64,000 nucleotides of DNA from Paulinella micropora (Eukaryota > Cercozoa > Imbricatea > Euglyphida). The position numbers and the translations under genes were made by a program. The notes under the pieces were generated by a model. That model was not told where the DNA came from and searched no databases. It saw only the letters and a program-made list of their open reading frames with translations. The stretch lies in NCBI GenBank assembly GCA_009731375.1, contig BJOX01000318.1, positions 297,011-361,010 of the forward strand, given 5' to 3'. This document shows positions 55,369 through 64,000 of this stretch, in pieces. Position 1 is the first letter of the stretch, and the number at the start of each line of letters is the position of its first letter.

Positions 55369-57505
55369 CTCCACAAAGGGGAAGCAAAGAGACAAGAGTG
55401 GCAAATTTCGAAAGAAAGGAGCCAAAGGAGTCACTCTTATGAGGGGAGAGGTAGGAGAGGAGGGTGAGGAGGAAGAAGGAGATAAGTCTGAGCTCAGAAG
55501 AAGAAGAGTATGGGCTAGTCATAATGGAGGGTAGAGAAGAAGCAATAGAGGGAAACATAGAAAGTGGGGAAAGCATTATTGCTCGTGAAGCAGAGCAAGA
55601 GGGCGAGGAGGATAGTGAGCCTCCAAAAGAGCAAAGTGAGAACAAACCCTTAGATCAACCCACAAGAGCCCGTGGGGGGGGGGGGGGGGGGGGGGNNNNN
55701 NNNNNACCGCACTCTCACTAGTGCTCAACACCCCAACACCTCTACAACAACTACTCCTGCCCTCACGACCTCACAAGACACACAACGTGTGCAACCCTCA
55801 CCATTGCAACCAAAACCCTCGCAAATGAAAGAGAAAGAGAAACGGAAAGCAAGTGAGAAACCGACACCCACACCCCCTCAGAACTCTAGACAGACAAAGA
55901 ACGAAACACCACAACCCAGTACATCCACTCCTAAAAGCCACACCACAGGCCCACTAACCATTCGATGTACTGGGCTGAACTGGAAGGGAGAACAGTGTGG
56001 AGTTAAGTTTGGACAGGGGGGGAGTTGGGGCAAGGCAGGTGAGGCAGCAAAGAGGCTAGTGTATGCAGACTTGTGTGGTTATCATGCCCGTCAGGACCCA
56101 CTATTTCCTGATATTGACCTAGCACAAGACCCTTCACGTCGCCCACGTCCTTCCCGTGATTATCCTTCAGAGAGTGAGATGATGAGCATACTGAGAGAGA
56201 GGGAGGGAAAGGGGGGCGAGTGCACAGCAAATCTCGCAAAAAGATACGGCAAAACCCGTGAAGAAAAACTCGCTAAGTCCCGCAAATACCGGAGAAAAAG
56301 ACAAGGAAAGAGTCGAAAAACCCGGTAAGAAAGGAGTTAGTACAGACTCACGGAATGATGCTGTAATGCCAGGAAAGGAGGCACGGACCGGAGGGGCCAG
56401 AGCTGGAAGAGAGACGGCTTGTATTGAGACTCTGAAGCGTGTAGGAGGGACGAGAGAGGGAAAGTCTTGGCCCCCATCGCTACTACCACAAGGTCCGTCT
56501 CCTTTGGATAGAGTAGGACAGTGTAGAGTCACAGGCAGAGCAGACAAGCGACACACACACACACACACGAAACACCTGTGGGGAAGAGCAGTAAAAGAGA
56601 CACAGAACACGGAAAGGTAATAAGCTTTGAAGACTTTAAGAGGATAAGTGAACAGCTGAACAACCCGTGTATTTTGGACGATGAAACGGGAGATGTTGTG
56701 ATGATGACGAAAAAGGAAGGAGAGAGAATAGCAGGCAGATGAACTGTTGACAGATGTGTTTTGGGCTGTAAACGAGGTATTTCTAAAGCATGCAGCAGGC
56801 ACACCACAAATCACAAGAGAGACAGTCATAGAGAACGAGCAGCTAAGAACACTCATAGTGCGAAAGCTAAGGAAAGAGCTTAGTGGGAGTGTGAGTTTAG
56901 ACATAGCGAAGGACATCCAAGACCTGAGAAGACTGAAATAGCTAGGTTGCTATATGCGTTAACGAAGGGAGCAGAAAAGATAGTAGTGAAAGAGGGTTTG
57001 TGTTACGACCCGGACGGCAAAGAGAACGAGTTTTACTCAGAACTGTTATAATAATAGACTATGGGATACTCGACTTAGCTAAGAACCACGACAATCAGTT
57101 TGCTCTTTTTATCGTGCGATCGATGCCCCACCTTATGAAGATATGGCATGAGGTAGAAGCGAGAGCGGTTACACTGAATGCACATTTGTGCAAGTTACAC
57201 TCGCGAGATGCCTACAAGTTCTTCAGCCCAGAACAGGCAGCAGTGAGGAAGAAGGAGTTTGACAGGAAGAGACGGGAGATAGATGGACACTCAGACATAG
57301 AGGAGGATGACGAGTTTGATCCGGAAAACCTAGAACACTCCAGAACCTCTGAGGAGATGAGGTCAGGAATCCCCATAAGCTTCAATCGTACTGCGAAGCG
57401 CGAGAAGAGCTTGATTGAATGTATGAAGAGAGATTCTAGAGAGAAAGGAAGGACAGAGTCCAAAAGAAAGAGAATGAGGAGGCAGAGGAGCAAGATTACA
57501 ATCTC
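55369..57505 (+). pseudogene. long region between gag and protease with broken ORFs
   Basis: Several frames follow one another: 55464-55721, 55672-56328, 56258-56620, 56747-56941 and 57000-57512. The piece at about 55950-56090 has RCTGLNWKGEQC followed by LCGYH, a Cys-x-Gly...Cys...Cys-x-x-His pattern suggestive of a small zinc-binding module. The piece at 57000-57512 is charged and helical. The role is unknown. Ordinary copia elements have protease directly after the zinc knuckle. Confidence 0.45.
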
Positions 57506-57600
57506 ATGGTAGATGATAGTGAGACGGTAGGACGCAAGAAAAAGATGATAGTTCAAGACAGCGGATCGTCAAGGGATATAGCATGTACACCGCACGTTTC
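57506..57600 (+). pseudogene. copia protease active-site segment
   Basis: The plus-strand frame has VQDSGSSRDIACTP with the Asp-Ser-Gly triad at 57557-57565, as in retroviral-type aspartic proteases (copia usually DSGAS). The rest of the domain is not downstream on this strand; it lies inverted at 57690-58090. Confidence 0.6.
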
Positions 57601-57629
57601 CTCGTTCTCACACTCTCGCTTGCTTGTTC

Positions 57630-57678
<49 letters not shown>

Positions 57679-57689
57679 ATGGGGATTCC

Positions 57690-58090
57690 CGCCCCGTCTA
57701 CCCCGTCTTCTTCTTCCTCTCTTTCAGTTTGGGGTTGTAACGTTCGTTTATGTTGAGGGGTTTGTCTTTCTCATTGTCCCAGCGATAGAGCATGCCAGGC
57801 GTAAGTCTCCCCCTCACGATCACGTCACTCTCTTTAATCCTTATGGAGTGTTTTAGGATTAGTAATTGCCAATTCTGGTGAATGATAGATCTGTGGTGAT
57901 TGTGGTCCATGTTTCCAGTAGACATAATGTTGACTGGCACCCTGTTGTCTGACAACATACTTTCTTTACCAAAACTGGCTTTCCCGATCCATCTATTCTT
58001 GTCAACCTCGCTTCCTCCATGTTTCGCACTACACTCTCTCCGTTTCCGGTGATTAAGCTAACGGGTTCGATCTCTCGGACGTTGTGTAAG
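57690..58090 (-). pseudogene. inverted segment: end of protease and GAG-pre-integrase
   Basis: On the minus strand, starting near 58090, one reads SLITGNGESVV and IDGSGKPVLVKK, then, after frame changes, DVIVRGRLTPGMLYRW. These are the copia protease tail and the GAG-pre-integrase (LY.L) region. Everything around them is on the plus strand, so this block of about 400 bp has been inverted in place. A (CT)n run marks the left side. Confidence 0.65.
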
Positions 58091-58302
58091 CCAGAGGCAG
58101 CGTTTTATATGCTATGTGTCCTGAGAAAGGTAAGGAGGGTAAACCGATTGACATTTACGTCATACATCAGTGTAGCGGTCATAAAGCGTTACCAAAGACC
58201 TATGCATTAGGCAAGGCAATTGGTAGAAAAGTGACAGGAAGCGAGGATAAAATTAGATTTTGTGAAGCCTGTATGATGGGGAAAGCTAAAGTGTTACCCT
58301 GA
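58091..58302 (+). pseudogene. copia integrase zinc-binding domain
   Basis: The frame has HQCSGH (HX4H) and, 34 residues on, CEACMMGKAK (CX2C then Gly-Lys), the HHCC motif of copia integrases. It ends at a TGA at 58300-58302, after which the same frame continues into the core. Confidence 0.75.
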
Positions 58303-59030
58303 TTTAAGGTTAATAGAATTAGGAGAGCGAGTTACCCTTGTGAGATTTTACATATAGATACTTCCGGACCTTGGGCTGTCATGTCAATTCACGGTAAGTA
58401 CTATAAATTTTGCGTTACAGACGATTACTCGGGGTACATCAAAGATTATTATTTACGTTACAAGAACGAGTTTGTAGACTGTTTGAAGCAAGCGGTAGCG
58501 TGGTTTGAGAGTAAGACAGGGAAGAAAGTCAGACAGATCACTTGCGACCATGAGTTCGATGTCCCAACTGAAATTATAGAGTGGTGGAAACCCCTACAAT
58601 TCATTTGGAAGACTAGTGCTCCAGGTGATAAAGATGGCAACCCCATAGCTGAGAAGGTCAACGACATCACAGCAGGACCAGCCCGGACCATGCGATATGA
58701 GGCTAACTTACCACCCCAGTTTTGGGCGGAAATGGAACACACAGCCACAACTTTGCACAACATTCTACCAGCCACGACAGGACCTAGGAAAGGAACCTCA
58801 CCTTTTGAGCAATGTCTGGGCTACAGGCCAGCTATCCGACTTAAGCCTATAGGATGTTTAGGTGTAATGTACATAGGAAAGCAGGCAGGCAAAGGCAACT
58901 ATAGGGGAAAGCGCGTGATGTTACTTGGATACGATGTATTTAAGGAACAATACTGAGTTCGGGATGGACGTAAGGTCATCACAAATGTGCGTAATGTACG
59001 TTTTAACCCCCAATGTAGTTGGTAAGGATG
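58303..59030 (+). pseudogene. copia integrase catalytic core
   Basis: HIDTSGPW supplies the first Asp, ITCDHEFD the second and GNPIAEKVND the Glu of the D,D-35-E triad. FWAEMEHTATTLHNILPA and GYRP are typical of copia integrases. The frame stops at 58954-58956 (TGA), yet VRDGRKVITNVRNVRFNPQ continues it, so the stop is a mutation. Confidence 0.8.
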
Positions 59031-59630
59031 CTCACCCACCCAGAGAAGTTAGATGGGACGACGAGGAATCTGAGGTGGAGAGTAGTGACACCGTACAGCT
59101 AGAACAGCCGTTAGACGAACCCGAACTTAAAGATGAGGGGGGAGTTAGACAAACATGAGGAGTTACAGGAAGAAAAAGACATTCACCGTCCAGATTCCGG
59201 TCTCCCATCAGAGTCGAAGGTAGAACTAGCTGACGACAAGGATGATGGGGTAACACCCGTCACATCGTTAGAGGCGCAAAGCCCCGAAGCAGACCACCCT
59301 AGTAGGAGGTACGTAGAGGGAGACGCGCTCACTAAGGGCCTCACTTGGGAGCAAAGTGACAAAATCACATCAGCTAACATAGTGAGAGGGAAACGAGAAG
59401 CAAAGGTTAGGACACCAGTTACACAACCACCTCCAGAAAAGAAGGCAGCAGTAAAAGCAGCTACATTGACAGGAAAGAGAGTTAGTGTGCCGGGAGTAGC
59501 TTTCGGAGAAGAATGGGCAAAGGAAGAATATGGAAACAACTGGCAATCAGTTAAGAGAGAAGGAAAAGTCTTAGAACCATGCGAGAAGGGAGAGAGACTT
59601 AAAGTCCGTAAGATGCCTAAGCGCTAGCCC
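59031..59630 (+). pseudogene. copia linker between integrase and reverse transcriptase
   Basis: Frames at 58925-59158 and 59133-59627 are acidic or basic and low in hydrophobics, as in the variable linker before copia reverse transcriptase. The second ends at TAG (59625-59627), after which PSHFVVFDDGQVERML continues. Confidence 0.5.
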
Positions 59631-59669
59631 AGTCACTTCGTAGTCTTTGACGACGGTCAAGTAGAAAGG

Positions 59670-60516
59670 ATGTTAGATAGCGAAATTAGAAAGTATCGGA
59701 TAGATAGGATAAGACCCGTCGGAGAGCTAGAGCATCCCGAGATGTCCACAGAAAGTATCGTAGAGGATCAAACCACTGCGTTACTGTACCTGACATTGAA
59801 GGTACCAAAGGCAATCGTTAGTGAGGGATTAACTGTGAAAGAGTTGAAAGCAGGAATGGATAAAGAGATTGAAGCTCTAAAGTCTTTTAACACTTACACG
59901 TGGGTAAGCCCTAAGGAAGCGAAAGAAAAAGGAGTAAAAGTAGTGAGACTAACGTGGGTACATAATTAGGTCAAGGTTAGCTTTACGGGGAGATATGCTA
60001 GAGCCAGGAATTAGCTATAACCCGGATCAATTGTTCGTACCCTGCGCCGCGCATCGCTCATTACTCTTTTTGTCTAAGCTTGCAGCATGGCATGGACATA
60101 AGCTATACGGCATAGACTTCAAAAATGCTTATCTAAATGCACGAATGCATGATCCTGTTTACGCTTATGCACCCGATGGGATAGACAGTGAGGAGCATGA
60201 AGGCATGATATGGAGAGTAGATGGAGCTCTGTATGGCGCGCCGCAAGCTGGTAGGAGATGGTATGAGATTTTAGCCCCTAAGCTAGAGAAATTAGGATTC
60301 AGGTTACTAGACTCTGATTTATGTATGTTCGTTGAAAAAGATAAGCCGATAAGAGATGCTATCATTGGTATTTTCCAGGTAGATGATCTTATTTTCTCAG
60401 CTCCTAACAAACAAGCGTATGACCCTTGCGCAAGTAAACTAGAAAAGTTTAATCATCTTAAACGTTTGGGAGTGTCTAAGGAGTTTCAAGGGATAGAGAT
60501 AGTTCAGGAAGGATGA
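59670..60516 (+). pseudogene. copia reverse transcriptase
   Basis: WDNEI-like palm entry is replaced by GMDKEIEALKSFNTYTWV. GIDFKNAYLNARM carries the first catalytic Asp, ALYGAPQAGRRWYE is the LYGLKQ..R.WY motif, and FQVDDLIF at 60373-60393 is the YVDD box with Gln in place of Tyr. A frameshift lies near 59970 and a TGA at 60514-60516 interrupts before ILLHQSKY-like sequence. Confidence 0.8.
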
Positions 60517-61332
60517 CGCATTTTATTGCATCAGAGTAAGTATCAGAAACAGATTTTAAAGGATGTAGGATATGCCGATGTCAGACCAGATAGCACTCCT
60601 AGTGCAGAACATGAGCCCGAACCCATGGCAGAGACAAGCGCACTTAGAAAGCATTCAATTCCTAGCCTGGTAGGTAAACTTTTGTTTCTAACCAAGATGA
60701 CACGTCCAGATGCAATTCAAGCACTGAATGCAGCTAGCGTGATGCAAACAGTAAATCCAGGACTTGCCTATGCTTTATTAGGTAGGATCTTCAGATATCT
60801 GAAAAGTTCGTATCGCGGTATTGCATTTCACGGACCTAAATCGTCACAAGAAGGAAGGACGTACCCCAAGATTACTTTGTGGCCAGATGCTGCGCATAAG
60901 GTCTGTAAGAAAACCGGAAAGTCACGTACAGGTTATGTAGTGCTTTGGGGTGGAGACCCGGTAGCTTGGTTATCGAAACGACAGCCTAGAGAATTGCACT
61001 AAGTTCTAATGATGCGGAAATTTTCGCAGCAGCAGAGTGCATACGGGAGGGATTGGCTATCAGACACATCACAGAAGAGTTAGGCATAGCACAGAAAGGG
61101 CCGATAGAGCTTTATGAAGATAATGCACAGACTAGAGAGGGGAATGTCAGGACCACGTACTAAACACTTACCCTTAGAACTGCATTTCATTCATCATGCA
61201 CAGAGAGACAAGGAGATTAAGTTTGTAAAGGTAGGAACTAAGAAACAAATTGCAGACATACTAACCAAACATGTTCCTAAAGATCAATTCGAATATCTCG
61301 TCAGTAAATTTATGGTAACGCTTGATCCATAA
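60517..61332 (+). pseudogene. copia RT connection and RNase H
   Basis: SLVGKLLFLTKMTRPDA, then YLKSSYRGIAF, then SRTGYVVLWGGDPVAWLSKRQ lead into LSSNDAEIFAAAE after a frameshift near 61002. LYEDNAQTREGN and, after another shift, RTKHLPLELHFIHHA and ADILTKHVP complete the RNase H region. The stop is at about 61332. Confidence 0.8.
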
Positions 61333-61380
61333 TTTTACATCTCAAGTCTGCAAACTCACGCAAATTTACGCAACTTATGA

Positions 61381-61605
61381 TTCTTTTGTGAGTTTTCTCT
61401 CTATGAAGTGTGCGGGAAGTATTTTGCGCAGGTTGTTGAGCGGCATCTTTTGGAGTTGTTCCTGTCGAAGTGTAAGTCGAGCGCGAATGCCAAGCGCGTG
61501 GTTCAGACCACCATCGGTCGCATTGTGACAAGAGCGGGAAGGACGCGAGCCATCGGACCCGACCGTACTTCGCGTAGTTTTATATTGGCGGAATGGCGAA
61601 ATTAA
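61381..61605 (+). CDS. small open frame after pol, unknown
   Basis: From a stop at 61378 a frame stays open for about 75 codons, including YFAQVVERHLLELFLSKCK and RTRAIGPDRTSRSF, between the RNase H end and the 3' LTR. There is no ATG near its start. Composition is protein-like, but no family is recognised. It may be a decayed 3' module or chance. Confidence 0.2.
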   Translation, partial: FFCEFSLYEVCGKYFAQVVERHLLELFLSKCKSSANAKRVVQTTIGRIVTRAGRTRAIGPDRTSRSFILAEWRN

Positions 61606-61765
61606 CTAATTATATTGGACTCAAGGAGTCAATGATGTAATTCAGTTTACGTAATGATATGGTCATACTTCAAGGACCAACTGCTAATGTTTTAATCGTA
61701 TTGAGATGCAATCGCGGCAAAGAAGCAAAGGCAGGTGGACTGGAAAGAATGGCGATTATTCAGTT

Positions 61766-62247
61766 TTGTGACTCAACAATCATTTTGTTTTACAACTTGA
61801 AATGATGGCCATTTATTGCATCGTAATAGTTATTAATTGTAGATGTATTGATTGATAATTTGCTCATTGACATAGAACTAAGATGGAGCGTTGGTAGGAT
61901 AACTACGTTTACTGCTAGTAATTGCTTTGTGACTTGTAAGTAATTTATTCGTATAGTCGAATGCCCGTACAGTTCTAGTTAATAATGGTAACGGACGTAA
62001 CGGACTATATTGGCATTACAGGATTGGACAATAACCATTGTGTAATATAATTACAGTCGTGCGGACTTTATTTCAGTTTTGTTATTACCTTTGAGTTTGT
62101 TAGTTCTGCTATCCGAAGCTACGTGCGGATTAAAAGTACGGTGTCGATTGATATTGTGGCTTGTAACGGAGAGTCTCTCAGCAAACTTGCCGGCGTGTAA
62201 GGTATTAGGTCCGTGAGTGACCCGGTATCAAGTTTACCTAATCAACG
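61766..62247 (+). repeat. 3' LTR of the copia element
   Basis: It shares long blocks with the 5' LTR, for example GGTAGGATAACTACGTTTAC and GGACTATATTGGCATTACAG. It lacks the foldback insertion. Flanking target duplications could not be identified. Confidence 0.7.
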
Positions 62248-62930
62248 AAGACTGCCACCCGAGTCGGACGCCGGGTCCATTATATAATCAACTTGAAGCA
62301 AGAGCAGTCGGAGCGGCCCGCGGCTGAGGTTACGTAAACTTGAAGCAGCAGGGCCGGGGCATGGTCCTGGCGCAATCTACTTAGTATCGGCGAGTGACCT
62401 AGCATCAACCGAATCCGCCTCTTGGCTTGCGCGGATCATCGGAGGTATTAATATAGCGCGAATTGATGATTAAAACCAAAACTTTAACAATATTTTCAAT
62501 ATTATACTACACGCATTGCGGCCAAACACTTTTAACATGATATGAAAATACTTGCCACTTGTAGTCCGGAACTGATACCGTGGCATGGGAAGCGTAAGAG
62601 AAAGATACATTTCAAAAGAGGAAAAAGAAAAAAATTGAAGCCACAGTTTAAGGTCACGTGTCATGCAGAGACCCGATGCAGTTAGCGTCGCACCGAGGAC
62701 GTAATGAAGAACGCTTGCTTTTCAACCGCCAGAGCTGAAAAGAAAGCATATAAGTATCATTCGAACTGAAAGTTAAACAGGAACAGGTGCTCCACCGGAC
62801 CTTGACAAACTTAGAGAGACAACTTTTATTAATTTAAATTATTACTCACATTTCACTACAGTCACACTGCGGATAGTCGAGTCGACTCGTGGCAGGCTTT
62901 TTCAGCCTCAGACACGGTGTACCGTTATTA
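62248..62930. other. unique sequence right of the copia element
   Basis: The part near 62380-62420 (GGCGAGTGACCTAGCATCAAC) weakly resembles the LTR end. The part 62636-62680 (CACAGTTTAAGGTCACGTGTCATGC) resembles 264-305. No gene recognised. Confidence 0.4.
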
Positions 62931-62942
62931 TTAATATACCCG

Positions 62943-62944
62943 TC

Positions 62945-62979
<35 letters not shown>

Positions 62980-63102
62980 GCGGTTGGTGTTGTTGTTGTT
63001 GTTGTTGTTGTTGTTCTTCTTCTTCTTCTTCTTCTTCTTCTTCTTCTTCTTCTTCTTCTTCTTCTTCTTCTTTTCTTCTTCTTTTTGTTCTTGTTCTTGT
63101 TC

Positions 63103-63137
<35 letters not shown>

Positions 63138-63900
63138 GCTGTTGTTGTTGCTGTTGTTGTTGTTGGTGGTGGTGGTTGTGGTTGTGGGGTTTGTGGTGGT
63201 GTGGTGGTGTTGTTGTTGATGTTGTTGATGTTGTTGATGTTGATGTTGATGATGTTGTTGACGTTGTTGTTGGTGTTCAATGACTAGTTGCCGGAGTGTG
63301 GCTATCAGCCAGTTGTTGTTGTTGTTGTTGTTGTTGTTGTCGTTGTTGTCGTTGTTGTTGTTATCGTCGTCGATGCTGTTGATGTTGTTGATGTTGTTGA
63401 TGTTGCTGATTGTTGATGATTGTTGTTGTTGTTGTTGTTGTTGTTCACTTTAATCAATAATAATACTAATGAAACCAATGACAAGATGGAGTCTGCCACT
63501 CAGTTGTTGTGTTGTTGTTGTTGTTGTTTGTTGTTTGTTGTTGTTGTTGTTGTTTTTGTTGTTGTTTTTGTTGTTGTTTTTGTTGTTGTTTTTGTTGTGG
63601 TTGTTGTGGTTTTTGTCGTTGTTGTTGTTCAATTTAATTAGAATAAATTTTATACAAAAATAAGTGCAAGATGGTGTTGTTGTTGTTGCTGTTGTTGTCG
63701 TTGTTGCAAAAATAAGTGCAAGATGGTGTTGTTGTTGTTGCTGTTGTTGTTGTCGTTGTTGTCATTGTTGTTGTTCAATTTATTGATAAGTTAAACCAAT
63801 GGCAAGATGGTTTGTGGTTTATTGTTGTTGTTGTTGTTGTTGCTGTTGTTGTTGTTGTTGTTTTTGTTGTTTTTGTTGTTGTTGTTGTTGTTGAATTTGA
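62943..63900. repeat. (GTT)n, (CTT)n and (GTTGAT)n arrays
   Basis: Trinucleotide arrays interrupted by short unique blocks such as AAAAATAAGTGCAAGATGGT, which occurs twice (63656 and 63708). Confidence 0.9.
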
Positions 63901-64000
63901 TTAAAAATGATACTAATGATTGCGTTTAAAAATAAAATTAACTCTGAGCTCAAACACGAAAATAAAGATAGAAGGAGATGAGCAATAGAGCATGCACTAT

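Larger units (their letters stand above)
53178..62247 (+). mobile_element. decayed Ty1/copia LTR retrotransposon
   Basis: Two related LTRs flank gag, protease, integrase, reverse transcriptase and RNase H in copia order (integrase before reverse transcriptase). The reading frame is broken by several frameshifts, by stops (many explainable as CGA or CAG to TGA or TAG), by a 10-N gap at 55696-55705, by a (CT)n run at 57630-57675 and by an internal inversion. It cannot encode a full polyprotein as assembled. A 2-kb region between gag and protease is unusually long for this group. Confidence 0.85.

Noticed and set aside
62846-63280. Asn/Thr/Glu/Gln-rich ORF near the right end
   Set aside because: A translation of (GTT)n and (CTT)n arrays.

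Overview
The window is eukaryotic DNA dominated by simple repeats. The (GA)n, (GATA)n, (CATA)n, (GGTA)n, (GAGT)n, (GTT)n and (AGT)n arrays, with their complements, fill most of it. Fifteen runs of N interrupt it, most of them next to a simple repeat or homopolymer. The evidence for a eukaryote is many short exons with GT/AG borders, a Ty1/copia element primed by part of an initiator tRNA, small inverted-repeat elements, retroposons with simple-repeat tails, and a TTAGGG tract. I cannot name the species. A protist or alga fits best, because the recognised channel resembles both plant and animal family members.

Layout. At 1-2.5 kb there is AT-rich non-coding DNA with a 256-bp inverted-repeat element. 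From 36.08 kb down to about 5.26 kb on the minus strand lies a two-pore channel (TPC) gene of about 30 kb. I could follow it through 28 short exons (28-130 nt, about 690 codons in all) whose splice phases agree from exon to exon. There is one apparent missing exon, one exon running into an N gap, and an unresolved C-terminus. The order is N-terminus, domain I S1-S6, an EF-hand linker, domain II S1-S6 and a tail. Both pore filters (LLTTANFPDVMM and VVNNW) and the domain II S4 arginines are visible. A second gene starts divergently at 39.50 kb on the plus strand and runs to at least 50.06 kb. It encodes an acidic, poly-Glu N-terminus followed by several hydrophobic segments, and I do not recognise its family. 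From 53.17 to 62.25 kb is a decayed Ty1/copia retrotransposon with two diverged LTRs. Its gag, protease, integrase, reverse transcriptase and RNase H carry frameshifts and stops, and a block of about 400 bp is inverted between protease and integrase. The last kilobase is (GTT)n-rich.

The main discovery is that nearly every exon of both genes is accompanied by decayed copies of itself on the same strand. Each copy is usually an exon edge with its splice junction, separated from the next by microsatellite, in arrays of 2 to about 9. Many tetranucleotide arrays begin exactly at a 5' splice site (GTATGT running into (GTAT)n), and many (CT)n arrays end at a 3' splice site. This suggests that intron growth is seeded at splice junctions and drags exon edges along. 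At least two dispersed retroposon families end in (CTAT)n and are a second likely source of the GATA/TATC arrays.
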